From NCBI RefSeq assembly GCF_001279775.1, contig NZ_LGDG01000219.1, positions 1 to 64,000 on the forward strand: a stretch of DNA of 64,000 nucleotides. Reading direction: 5' to 3'. Position numbers and translations under genes: made by a program. This document shows, piece after piece, positions 17,540 through 27,141 of this stretch. Below the pieces are notes generated by a model that ran no database searches, had not been told where the DNA came from, and saw nothing but the letters and a program-made list of their open reading frames with translations. The stretch is from Streptomyces sp. MMG1533. GTDB taxonomy: Bacteria > Actinomycetota > Actinomycetes > Streptomycetales > Streptomycetaceae. The first letter of the stretch is position 1; each line of letters opens with the position of its first letter.

Positions 17540-18697
17540 TCACCCGGCCGATTCGTCCAGCGCTCGCAGCACATCCGCCACCAGGTCCTCGGGATCCTCG
17601 GCACCCACCGAGAAACGAATGAAACCATCCGGCACGGCGTCTCCGCCCCAGCGCCCGCGGCGTTCGGCCGTCGAGCGCACCCCGCCGAAGCTGGTCGCGT
17701 CGTCGACAAGCCGCAGTGCGTCGAGAAAACGGTCGGCACGCGCGCGCGTGGGCAGCGTGAAGGAGACCACGCAGCCGTAGCGCCGCATCTGTTGCGAGGC
17801 GACCTTGTGTGAGGGGTCGTCGGGCAGCCCGGGATAGCGCAGCCCGCTCACGTCGGGGTGCTCCCGCAGTGCCTTCGCGAGGACCAGGGCGCTCGCGTTC
17901 TGCCGATCGACCCGTAGCTGGAGCGTGGCGATCGAACGGTGGGCGAGCCAGGCCTCCATGGGCCCCGAGATCGCCCCGACGATCTTCCGCCAGCGCCGTA
18001 CGGCGGCCATGGCCTCGGTGTCGCGGCCGGTGACGTATCCCAGCAGGATGTCCCCGTGCCCGGTGAGCTGCTTGGTGCCGCTGGCCACGGAGAAGTCGGC
18101 GCCGAGTTCCAGCGGGCGCTGCCCGAGCGGTGTCGCGAGCGTGTTGTCGACGGCGACCAGGGCGCCACGCGCGCGTGCCGCCTCGGCGAGCCGCCGGATG
18201 TCGCACACGTCGAGCCCGGGATTCGAAGGTGTCTCGATCCACAGCAGCTTCGCCCCGTCGAGGACGTCGAGCTGCGCATCACCGCCGGTCGGCGCGGTGC
18301 GCACCTCGATGCCGTACGCCTCCAGCTGCGCGCGCACCAGCGGCAGCACCTGGTAGCCGTCGACGGGCAGGACCACGGCGTCCCCGGCCCGCAGTTGCGA
18401 GAAGAGCACCGAGGAGATGGCGGCCATGCCCGAGGCGAACACGAGTGTCTCGACGTCGTCCAGCCCCGGTGCCTCCAGCTCGCCGATGGCACGCTCCAGC
18501 AGGGTCCAGGTCGGGTTGTCGTCGCGGCCGTAGCTGTACGGACCCGTCACCTCGCCCGGGAGATGGAAGTGGGCGGCGAACGCCGGACCGGGCAGGGTCG
18601 GCTCGTTCTTGGCCGGCTCGGGCAGCCCGGCCCGCACCGCGCGCGTGCCGTCACCGCTGTCCACGGGGGACCCGTGCCCGCCGCCCGTAGCGCTCAT
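17540..18697 (-). CDS. Cystathionine gamma-lyase-like Cys/Met-metabolism PLP enzyme
   Basis: A 385-aa fold-type I PLP enzyme. Visible are PYSYGRDDNPTWTLLE (substrate/PLP loop), ASGMAAISSV, WIETPSNPGLDVCDI, VAVDNTLATP and SGTKQLTGHGD, with the PLP lysine in GTK. The usual signature is SxTKYxxGHSD, so the replacement by Q-L-T is slightly unusual. It would cleave cystathionine or a related thioether in the cytosol. It overlaps ptpA by four bases (ATGA), so the two are translationally coupled. Confidence 0.85.
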   Translation of the reverse strand: MSATGGGHGSPVDSGDGTRAVRAGLPEPAKNEPTLPGPAFAAHFHLPGEVTGPYSYGRDDNPTWTLLERAIGELEAPGLDDVETLVFASGMAAISSVLFSQLRAGDAVVLPVDGYQVLPLVRAQLEAYGIEVRTAPTGGDAQLDVLDGAKLLWIETPSNPGLDVCDIRRLAEAARARGALVAVDNTLATPLGQRPLELGADFSVASGTKQLTGHGDILLGYVTGRDTEAMAAVRRWRKIVGAISGPMEAWLAHRSIATLQLRVDRQNASALVLAKALREHPDVSGLRYPGLPDDPSHKVASQQMRRYGCVVSFTLPTRARADRFLDALRLVDDATSFGGVRSTAERRGRWGGDAVPDGFIRFSVGAEDPEDLVADVLRALDESAG

Positions 18698-19185
18698 GCC
18701 GCCCGCCCCTCCATGTCCTCGCGTACCGCGGCGAGCAGGCCCTCGCTCGCCGTCTCCACCATCTCAAGGCACTCCTCGAAACCGTCCATATCTCCGTAGT
18801 ACGGGTCCGGCACGTCGAGGTCATGGCCCGCGGAGGGGTCGTAGGAACGCAGCAGCCGCACCTTCTCCGCGTCCTGGGCGGTGGGGGCGAGGCGGCGCAG
18901 GGCCTTGAGGTGGCCGGCGTCGAGGGCGATGACGAGGTCGAGGTCCGCGAACCACGACGGCTGGAACCGGCGGGCCGTGTGGGTACTGTCGTAGCCGCCG
19001 TTCTCGAGGACGGTGACGGTGCGCGGGTCGGCGCCGTCGCCCTCGTGCCAGCCGCCCGTGCCGGCGCTGTCGACCTCCACCAGGCCGTCGAGCCCGGCCT
19101 CCTGAATGCGGGCCCGGAAGACGGACTCGGCCATCGGGGAGCGGCAGATGTTGCCGGTGCAGACGAAGCAGACGTGGTAGGTCAT
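18694..19185 (-). CDS. ptpA: Low-molecular-weight protein-tyrosine phosphatase
   Basis: A 163-aa protein. The active-site P-loop VCTGNICRSPMAE (C-x5-R) starts at about residue 7, and the general-acid loop DPYYGD lies near residue 129. Streptomyces PtpA dephosphorylates protein phosphotyrosine and affects antibiotic production. ATG at 19185 is chosen because it places the P-loop at the usual distance from the N-terminus. It overlaps the downstream lyase gene by four bases and is eight bases downstream of the membrane-protein gene. Confidence 0.92.
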   Translation of the reverse strand: MTYHVCFVCTGNICRSPMAESVFRARIQEAGLDGLVEVDSAGTGGWHEGDGADPRTVTVLENGGYDSTHTARRFQPSWFADLDLVIALDAGHLKALRRLAPTAQDAEKVRLLRSYDPSAGHDLDVPDPYYGDMDGFEECLEMVETASEGLLAAVREDMEGRAA

Positions 19186-19192
19186 GGCGTGC

Positions 19193-19570
19193 TCAGTCCT
19201 CGTCGGGCAGGACAACGTGGAGCGCCCACGAGACGATAGAGATGATCAGGCCGCCGAGGACGGCGGTCCAGAAGCCCTCCACGTGGAAACTCAGGTCGAG
19301 CTTGTCGGCCAGCCATGAGGTGAGCAGCAGCATCAGGGCGTTGACCACCAGGGTTATCAGGCCGAGGGTCAGGATGAACAGAGGGAAGGTGAGGACCTTC
19401 ACGATGGGCTTGACCAGGAAGTTCACCAACCCGAAGACCAGGGCGACGAGGATCAGCGTCCAGACCTTCTTGCCCGTGCTGTCACCGGTCAGGGTGATCT
19501 TGTCCAGCAGCCATACGGCGACCGCCAGGGCGCCCGCGTTGGCGATCGTCTTGACTACGAAATTCTTCAT
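19193..19570 (-). CDS. Four-helix membrane protein, phage-holin-4-2-like (YvlD-type)
   Basis: 125 aa with four hydrophobic segments: TIANAGALAVAVWLLD, WTLILVALVFGLVNFLV, FPLFILTLGLITLVVNALMLLLTSWLA and GFWTAVLGGLIISIVSWALHVVL. It carries FGLVNFLVKPIVKVLTFPL, the signature of the YvlD-type family. The family is linked to envelope stress in some bacteria; here no function is shown. It is the first gene of a minus-strand run with ptpA and the lyase, and is divergent from the cupin gene. Confidence 0.8.
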   Translation of the reverse strand: MKNFVVKTIANAGALAVAVWLLDKITLTGDSTGKKVWTLILVALVFGLVNFLVKPIVKVLTFPLFILTLGLITLVVNALMLLLTSWLADKLDLSFHVEGFWTAVLGGLIISIVSWALHVVLPDED

Positions 19571-19627
19571 GTGTCTGATCGTGGCAGACGAGATCGGTTA
19601 CGACACGGGCGAGGGCGGAAGAAGTCG

Positions 19628-19945
19628 ATGAAGGCATTCCGGTTGGACGAACTGGAGGCGGAGCGCGCCGCCAACGACGGCGCCTACCTGCAGTTCCTGC
19701 GGGAGCGGAACATGTCGGTCGGCCTGTACGCACTCGACGCGGGCGAGCACGACCCGCAGCAACCACACAACCAGGACGAGGTCTACTTCGTCGTGAGCGG
19801 CCGCGCCGCGATCACCGTCGGCATGGAGACCACCCAGGTGGCGCGCGGCAGCGTGGTCTACGTACCGGCCGGCGTCGCACACAAGTTCCACCACATCAGC
19901 GAGGACCTGAGGGTGATGGTGGTGTTCTCTCCGCCCGAGAGCTGA
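19628..19945 (+). CDS. Cupin-domain protein
   Basis: A 105-aa single cupin. The two motifs are PQQPHNQDEVYFVVSGRAAITVG (metal ligands H, E) and GSVVYVPAGVAHKFHHI (H). Small cupins act as dioxygenases, isomerases or sugar-binding proteins; no specific role is evident. GGGCGGAAGAAG precedes ATG at 19628. It is divergent from the YvlD-type gene. Confidence 0.85.
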   Translation: MKAFRLDELEAERAANDGAYLQFLRERNMSVGLYALDAGEHDPQQPHNQDEVYFVVSGRAAITVGMETTQVARGSVVYVPAGVAHKFHHISEDLRVMVVFSPPES

Positions 19946-20093
19946 CCTGAGACCTCGGGGTTCCCTAGGGGATCAGTCAGGGGCGGACAAGGGATGCGAG
20001 GCCCCCGCCGGGGCCCCTCCCGGCCCTAGCATCGAGTGCAGGACATCAGAAGATCCGGCACCGGAAGTGCCGGGCACCAGAGAGGCGAGGGCG

Positions 20094-20306
20094 ATGCGAG
20101 AGATCTTCACGGGACTGCCGTGGTGGGTGAAGTGGGTTGCGGTGCCGGTCATCGCCCTGGTCGTGTTCGGCGGGCTGATCGCCAGCGTCGTGGGCTTCGT
20201 CATCGGCCTGCTCTTCAAGCTGCTGGTCTTCGTGGCACTGGTCGGCGGACTGATTTACGTCGTACGGAAGTTCACGGCGAGTTCTTCGTCACGTAGCGAC
20301 TGGTGA
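20094..20306 (+). CDS. Small two-helix membrane protein, Streptomyces-conserved
   Basis: A 70-aa protein starting MREIFTGLPWWVKWVAVPVI, preceded by AGAGGCGAGGG. Residues about 12-60 are almost continuously hydrophobic (two tight helices), followed by a short basic/serine tail. I recognise it as a streptomycete family of unknown function (I believe DUF5326). It lies between the cupin gene and ssgR. Confidence 0.75.
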   Translation: MREIFTGLPWWVKWVAVPVIALVVFGGLIASVVGFVIGLLFKLLVFVALVGGLIYVVRKFTASSSSRSDW

Positions 20307-20507
20307 GCGATCAACTCGGGGCAACCGGCGATCGGTAACAGGAATCACCGGTTCCCTCGGGCGAGGGAAGTTTCGCGGGCAGACCGTCTGCAGGCGGTGG
20401 CAGACGGTTAGAGTCCGGAACTCGACGCGGGGGCGACCCCGCGAGCGGCGTACACCCCCTCCCGTGTTCCTCCGCACGGGCTGCCCCCTCGCGCTCCGGA
20501 GTGACCC

Positions 20508-21485
20508 ATGGCCACGGTTGACACCGCACTTGTCCCATCCCAAGTACCCACCGCACCCGCTCAACCCCACGCACCCGCCGCGACCGGCAGAGCCGCCCTC
20601 CCGCCTTCGGGATCCGCCCTCCCGCCTCCGGGAGCCGGCATCCGGCCTCCCGAGCAGCCCGCCGCACCGTCGGCGCGGCCGCGTCAGGCAACCCCTCCGA
20701 CGCAGCGGCAGGCGACCGCGTCACCCGCGCCGCCCCACTCCTCGACCCTCATCGGATCCGTGCAGCGCGCGATGCGCCTGCTGGAATGCGTCGCCGAACA
20801 CGAATACGGAGCCCCCGCCAAGCAACTGGCCCGCGAGACGGGCCTGGCGCTCCCCACGGCCTACCACCTGTTGCGCACGCTCGTGCACGAGGGCTATCTA
20901 CGCCGCGACAAGGGGTTGTTCTTCCTCGGCGAGGCGGCCGAGCGGCTGGGCAGCAGCGGAGCCCAGCAGAAACGTCGCAGCACGGTCGCGGAGACGCTCG
21001 CAAACTGGCGCGACGCGATCGGCGTACCCGTGTACTACGCGATGTACCGCGATGGCGAGATCGAGGTCATGTGCGTCTCCGACACCCCGGGCAACCCAGC
21101 TGTCGAGGAGTGGGCCGACTTCCGCGAGACCGGGCACGCGCACGCCATCGGGCAGTGCCTGCTGGCCCAGTTGGACGACGACGCCCGCCGCGACCACCTC
21201 GCCCGCTACCCCGTGCAGGCCATCACCCCCTACACGGTGCGTGACAACCACTCCATGCTCCGGCGGCTCGAACGCATGAGGCGAGCCGAACCGGTGACGG
21301 AGCGGCAGGAGTACGCGCTGGGGACGGTATGCGCGGCGATCCCCATCACGGTGGGTGACACGGCCGCGACGATGGCCATTTCCCTGCCCTCCCACCAGGC
21401 CGACCGGCTGCCGGGGGCAACGCAACAATTGCAAGGTTCGCTGGCTCGGCTCCTGGGGTCACTCGCGATCTCTATCAGTATCTGA
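20508..21485 (+). CDS. ssgR: IclR-family regulator SsgR, activator of ssgA
   Basis: 325 aa. A Pro/Ala-rich disordered head (residues 1-80) precedes the IclR winged helix SVQRAMRLLECVAEHEYGAPAKQLARETGLALPTAYHLL and the effector domain (GHAHAIGQCLLAQL, GTVCAAIPITVG). In S. coelicolor the IclR-type SsgR lies immediately upstream of ssgA and controls it during sporulation. The same order and spacing here support the call. ATG at 20508 has GGAG six bases upstream. Confidence 0.88.
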   Translation: MATVDTALVPSQVPTAPAQPHAPAATGRAALPPSGSALPPPGAGIRPPEQPAAPSARPRQATPPTQRQATASPAPPHSSTLIGSVQRAMRLLECVAEHEYGAPAKQLARETGLALPTAYHLLRTLVHEGYLRRDKGLFFLGEAAERLGSSGAQQKRRSTVAETLANWRDAIGVPVYYAMYRDGEIEVMCVSDTPGNPAVEEWADFRETGHAHAIGQCLLAQLDDDARRDHLARYPVQAITPYTVRDNHSMLRRLERMRRAEPVTERQEYALGTVCAAIPITVGDTAATMAISLPSHQADRLPGATQQLQGSLARLLGSLAISISI

Positions 21486-21583
21486 AAACTCACTCCTTGT
21501 GATCTATCGTGCACGTTCAGCAAGATTCCATCAGTGTCAGGGAATGGTTCCCAGCCAGTCGACTGCAAGTGACGGAGTAGGCG

Positions 21584-22021
21584 ATGCGCGAGTCCGTGCA
21601 GGCAGAGGTCATGATGAGCTTTCTCGTCTCCGAGGAGCTCTCCTTCCGAATTCCGGTGGAGCTGCGCTACGAGACCTGTGATCCCTACGCCGTCCGGCTG
21701 ACCTTCCATCTGCCGGGCGATGCCCCGGTGACCTGGGCCTTCGGTCGCGAGCTGCTGATCGACGGAGTGGGGCGGCCGTGCGGGGACGGGGACGTGCGGG
21801 TCTCGCCCGCCGAGCCCGACTCACTCGGCGACGTGTTGATTCGGCTTCAGGTCGGCAGCGACCAGGCGGTGTTCCGCTCGTCCACGGCTCCGCTCATCGC
21901 CTTCCTCGACCGCACCGACAAGCTGGTGCCGCTGGGCCAGGAAGGGGCGCACGCCGACTTCGACGCCCACCTCGACGAGGCCCTGGACCGCATCCTGGCA
22001 GAGGAGCAGAGCGCGGGCTGA
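21584..22021 (+). CDS. ssgA: Sporulation-specific cell-division activator SsgA
   Basis: A 145-aa SALP-family protein. MRESVQAEVMMSFLVSEELS, FHLPGDAPVTWAFGRELL and FLDRTDKLVPLGQE agree closely with known SsgA sequences. SsgA drives septum placement in aerial hyphae and marks sites of wall remodelling. It is restricted to sporulating actinomycetes. Its own promoter probably lies in the 98-base gap after ssgR. It is followed by a hairpin. Confidence 0.95.
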   Translation: MRESVQAEVMMSFLVSEELSFRIPVELRYETCDPYAVRLTFHLPGDAPVTWAFGRELLIDGVGRPCGDGDVRVSPAEPDSLGDVLIRLQVGSDQAVFRSSTAPLIAFLDRTDKLVPLGQEGAHADFDAHLDEALDRILAEEQSAG

Positions 22022-22053
22022 AGCGTTTCGGCGGGGAAGCGGCGGAACGCTTC
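22020..22053 (+). terminator. Hairpin overlapping the ssgA stop
   Basis: GAAGCGTT (22020-22027) pairs with AACGCTTC (22046-22053) and can extend three pairs including a G-U. It begins at the ssgA stop codon, so it is a plausible terminator of modest strength. Confidence 0.5.
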
Positions 22054-22088
22054 GCCGCAGGCGCGGGGTTGTGCAGTAACGCTTCTGC

Positions 22089-22136
22089 GTGGGTGCGTGG
22101 GTGCGTGGGTGCGTGGGTGCGTGGGTGCGTGGGTGT
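22089..22136. repeat. 8-bp tandem repeat, about six copies
   Basis: GTGGGTGC is repeated five times from 22089, with a sixth degenerate copy at 22129-22136. It is non-coding, in the convergent gap between ssgA and the YibE/F gene. Eight is not a multiple of three, and no spacers are present. It is likely to vary in copy number between strains by slippage. Confidence 0.9.
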
Positions 22137-22237
22137 CTGGTGGGCTGGGGCGGGAGCGGGGACGGGGGCGGGTTGATGCTGAGGTCGGCCGCGTCGGTCC
22201 GGTCGGCCACTCGGTCGGACCGGTCGGCTCTCCCGTC

Positions 22238-23935
22238 TCAGCGCCTGCGCCGCCGTCCCTTCCCGCCGCGTGCGGGAGCCGGTCGGCCACCGGTCATTGC
22301 CGCTTCCGTTGCCGGCGTCCCCGGCGCCCCTGCTGTCGCAGGGCTCCCCGCCCCCGCCCGGTCGGCCGATACCACCAGGGCCGCGAGCGCCGTGGTGACC
22401 GGCACCGAGGCGACCAGGCCGATGGAGCCCACCAGCGTGCGCACGATCTCCTCGGCGACCAGTTCGCTGTTGGCGACCGCCCCCACGCTGCTCTGCGCGA
22501 TCGAGAAGAGCAGCAGCAGCGGCAGCGCCGCGCCCGCGTAGGCGAGGACGAGCGTGTTGACGACGGACGCGATGTGGTCGCGACCGATCCGTATGCCCGC
22601 CCGGTACAGCCCGCGCCAGCCCATGCTCGGATTGGCCTCGTGCAGTTCCCAGACCGCCGACGTCTGGGTGACCGTCACGTCGTCGAGGACACCGAGGGAA
22701 CCGATGATGACGCCGGCGAGCAGCAGACCGCTCATGTCGATCGACGGATACAGCCCGTGGATCAGACCGGTGTTGTCGTCCGTGTTGCCGGTGAGCGCGG
22801 CCCAGTCGATGAACAGCGAGCCGAGGAGGCCGATCAGCAGCAGTGAGATCAGTGTGCCGAGCACCGCCACGGACGTACGGGCCGACAGACCGTGGCACAG
22901 GTACAGGGCGATCAGCATGATGGCGCTCGCCCCGACCACGGCCACGACCAGCGGATTCGAGCCCTGCAGGATCGCGGGCAGGACGAAGAAGTTCAGCAGC
23001 AGGAAGCTGATGGCCAGCGCGACCAGGGCCATGACGCCCCGCAGCCGGCCCACGACCACCACGGCGAGCGCGAAGATGCCGGCGAGCAGCGCCATCGGGA
23101 GGCGACGGTTGACGTCGGTGACCGAGTACTGAAGGTCCTTCGGCGCGGAGGGTTCGTAGGCGACCACGATCTTCTCGCCCTCGTGCAACTGCCGTGACTG
23201 GTCCGGCTGGACGATCTCGGTGAACGTACGCCCCTTGTCCTTGCCGGTGTCGACGCGGATGGTCGCCTTCTTGCAGGTGCCGTTCGCCTGTTGCTGCGCC
23301 GACGAGCCCTCGGCGGTGGAGGTGTCGCCGGTCGGGGTCTCCCCCGAGGCGTTGACCGACGAACAGCTCACGCTGTCGACCTTGGTGACCGTGGCCTGTT
23401 GGGTCTGCCGGTCGAAGCCGACGCCCGTGCGCTCGTGCCCGGGTGCGCCGCCGGGCCACAGCACCACGAGCCCGACCACGACCGCCGCGGCGAACGGGAT
23501 CAGGATCGCCGCGATGACCTTGCGCAGATGCTTGGAGACAGGCGCTGCCGGCCCGTGGCCATGGCTGTGCGAGTGGCCGTGCCCGCCGCCGGAACCCGGA
23601 CCGTCAGGCCCCTGCCCGCCGCCGGAGCCGTGGTCACCGTGGCCGTGGCCGTGGTCGCCGTGGTCGTGGCCGCCGCCGGAGCCGTAACCGGGCCCCTCGC
23701 CGTGACCAGGACCATGACCGCCACCATGCCCGTCAGCAACCCGGGAGCCTTGTGCACGTCTGTGGTCCCTGGCGCTGAAAAGATCCTGGCCGGTTTCGTG
23801 GCTGCCGCCAGGGCCGCCGCCAGGGCTGCCCCCACGGCCGTCTCCACGTCCGCCGTCGTCTCCGTCGCCGTTCCCGCCACCCGGTCTGCGGGGCGGCTCG
23901 GAGGGCGGAAACGGGAACTGCTGTGTCGTGGTCAC
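22238..23935 (-). CDS. YibE/F-family membrane protein with a Gly/His-rich cytosolic head
   Basis: 565 aa. Residues 1-130 are Gly/His/Asp-rich with repeats such as GHDHGDHGHGHGDHG and GHGHSHSHGHG, which could bind metal ions. A membrane helix (VIAAILIPFAAAVVVGLVVLW) leads to an external domain of about 110 residues. The YibE/F core of some seven helices follows, with ISFLLLNFFVLPAIL and GSLGVLDDVTVTQTSAVWEL. The family's function is unsettled. It is divergent from thiC. Confidence 0.87.
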   Translation of the reverse strand: MTTTQQFPFPPSEPPRRPGGGNGDGDDGGRGDGRGGSPGGGPGGSHETGQDLFSARDHRRAQGSRVADGHGGGHGPGHGEGPGYGSGGGHDHGDHGHGHGDHGSGGGQGPDGPGSGGGHGHSHSHGHGPAAPVSKHLRKVIAAILIPFAAAVVVGLVVLWPGGAPGHERTGVGFDRQTQQATVTKVDSVSCSSVNASGETPTGDTSTAEGSSAQQQANGTCKKATIRVDTGKDKGRTFTEIVQPDQSRQLHEGEKIVVAYEPSAPKDLQYSVTDVNRRLPMALLAGIFALAVVVVGRLRGVMALVALAISFLLLNFFVLPAILQGSNPLVVAVVGASAIMLIALYLCHGLSARTSVAVLGTLISLLLIGLLGSLFIDWAALTGNTDDNTGLIHGLYPSIDMSGLLLAGVIIGSLGVLDDVTVTQTSAVWELHEANPSMGWRGLYRAGIRIGRDHIASVVNTLVLAYAGAALPLLLLFSIAQSSVGAVANSELVAEEIVRTLVGSIGLVASVPVTTALAALVVSADRAGAGSPATAGAPGTPATEAAMTGGRPAPARGGKGRRRRR

Positions 23936-24068
23936 CGACCGATCATCGCAAGAACGACAGGGGCCCTCTGTTCACCGCGCCCGAATTGACGCTAGCGTGG
24001 AGGCACCTTTGTACACGCGGGAGCTCGGAGCACCGGGCTGAGAGGGCGCTGACCTCCGTCCCAGTCAT

Positions 24069-24082
24069 GTTTCACATGAAAC
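24069..24082. promoter_or_regulatory. parS-like site, one mismatch, inside the TPP riboswitch
   Basis: GTTTCACATGAAAC differs from parS at one central base. It is inside the variable region of the thiC riboswitch. Confidence 0.6.
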
Positions 24083-24101
24083 ATCGCCACAAGCGAGTGA
24101 T

Positions 24102-24115
24102 GTTTCACACGAAAC
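24102..24115. promoter_or_regulatory. Second parS-like site, one mismatch, inside the TPP riboswitch
   Basis: GTTTCACACGAAAC differs from parS at one central base and lies 33 bases from the first. Both are preceded by AT, giving two ATGTTTCAC direct repeats. Confidence 0.6.
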
Positions 24116-24165
24116 GTCGACAGACGGAAGCCGCTGCGTCGACCGCCGAACCTGTTACCGGGTAA

Positions 24166-25992
<1,827 letters not shown>

Positions 25993-26001
25993 CCTGGGCA
26001 G

Positions 26002-26036
26002 AAGGCTGGCCGGCGGCTACGACGTCGGCCAGCCTT
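26002..26036. terminator. Hairpin between convergent thiC and lipoprotein genes
   Basis: An 11-bp perfect stem, 26002-26012 with 26026-26036, a 13-base loop and a short T run after the stem on the plus strand. It ends thiC and lies 12 bases from the stop of the minus-strand lipoprotein gene. Confidence 0.85.
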
Positions 26037-26047
26037 TTCGCCGGTGC

Positions 26048-26770
26048 TCAGGGTCGCTGCGCGTTCCGTAGCCGTTCCACCTGCCGACTGATCAGCTCGG
26101 TGGGGAACGAGCGGCTTGCGCCCATGCTGAGTTCGGAGAAAGTGGCGATGGTGTTCCCCGTACGGACCACGATGAACTGCTCGTTGCGGTCTCCGGGTTG
26201 CTCCGGCCCCATGGGAACGATCTCCCGGAAGGCCACTGCCTCTTCGCCGACCTGCGGCGGTGTCTCCGGGGCCACCGTCGCCTTGAACGGTCCGACGTAG
26301 CCCTCACCCTCGTAGGACCGGCAGGTGGCGGGGGCCTCCTTGAGTTCCGCGAAGCGCTGTTCGGCCTCGTCCTCTTCATAGGAGGCGAGTGTCGAGTTGC
26401 CGCCCATGATGTTCTCCTTCCAGTTGAATCTCTGGAAGACGTGAGCTAATGACCCCTCGCCGTTGCGGATGTCGATGAGTGGCTGGCAAGCAGGTACGGA
26501 TATGGGCGGGAAGGAGCGTCCACTTCCTTGCGGCAGGGGTTCCTTCACCTCGATGGGCTCGTGGGCTTGCGGGACCTCTCCGTCCTTGAAGGCGAGGTCC
26601 TTGAGTTGAGCCATCGTCAGGGGTGTCACCGCGGCCTTGGCCGAAGGCGTCGTGGACGAGGCTTCAGCAGCGGCCTTCGGCTCCTGCGTCGGGGCACACC
26701 CTGACGCGAGGAACCCCCCGATGACAGTTGCTACGGCTCTTGTCGTCAGCCGTGTCGTGCGCGCTTGCAT
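26048..26770 (-). CDS. Putative secreted lipoprotein of unknown function
   Basis: 240 aa. A signal peptide MQARTTRLTTRAVATVIGGF runs into the lipobox LASGC (modified Cys about residue 25). An Ala/Thr/Ser-rich tether and a soluble domain with four further cysteines or acidic clusters follow (VPACQPLIDIRNG, EAPATCRSYEGEG). It resembles the many Streptomyces sensor-type lipoproteins with no known role. GGGGGGA lies four bases upstream of ATG. It sits between thiC and the thiC remnant, so it may have arrived by insertion. Confidence 0.75.
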   Translation of the reverse strand: MQARTTRLTTRAVATVIGGFLASGCAPTQEPKAAAEASSTTPSAKAAVTPLTMAQLKDLAFKDGEVPQAHEPIEVKEPLPQGSGRSFPPISVPACQPLIDIRNGEGSLAHVFQRFNWKENIMGGNSTLASYEEDEAEQRFAELKEAPATCRSYEGEGYVGPFKATVAPETPPQVGEEAVAFREIVPMGPEQPGDRNEQFIVVRTGNTIATFSELSMGASRSFPTELISRQVERLRNAQRP

Positions 26771-26902
26771 GAGTCCCCCCGGACAGGTGTGGATGAGAAA
26801 GCCGACGCTAGTGATTCCGACATGCGGTAGCCAGGGGGTATCCGATCACGGATCGGGGAGCGAGGTTCGGTATCGGTCGACTCCGGGCTGATCCTTCCAT
26901 CG

Positions 26903-27031
26903 ATGAAGATCTCCCAGGACATCCGCCGCCGGCACGGCGGCAGCCAGGAGGAGGTCGAGGAAGGCATGGCGCAGAAGTCCAAGGAATTCGCGGCGGCGGG
27001 CAACAGGGTGTACCTGCCGATCACCGACTGA
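26903..27031 (+). pseudogene. Remnant of a second thiC (C-terminal 42 codons)
   Basis: The frame from ATG at 26903 encodes [20 protein letters not shown] and ends [18 protein letters not shown] before TGA at 27031. It aligns with the last part of the intact ThiC ([13 protein letters not shown]...[18 protein letters not shown]), with several substitutions and a shorter middle. No upstream thiC coding sequence remains, and no start signal is present. It has diverged too far to be a recent copy, so it is either an old duplication or the tail of a different thiC. Confidence 0.85.
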
Positions 27032-27141
27032 GCCGATGACCGACCGGGCAGGGGGCAAGCCGGCGTGCGACAGCCCCCTGCTCCGGTAACGGAAGGACTA
27101 CGACGGCGCTCGGCCTCACCAAGATCCCTACTGTCTCTCGT

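Noticed and set aside
22089..22136. CRISPR-like array
   Set aside because: Units of eight bases are contiguous with no spacers and no cas genes; it is a simple tandem repeat.
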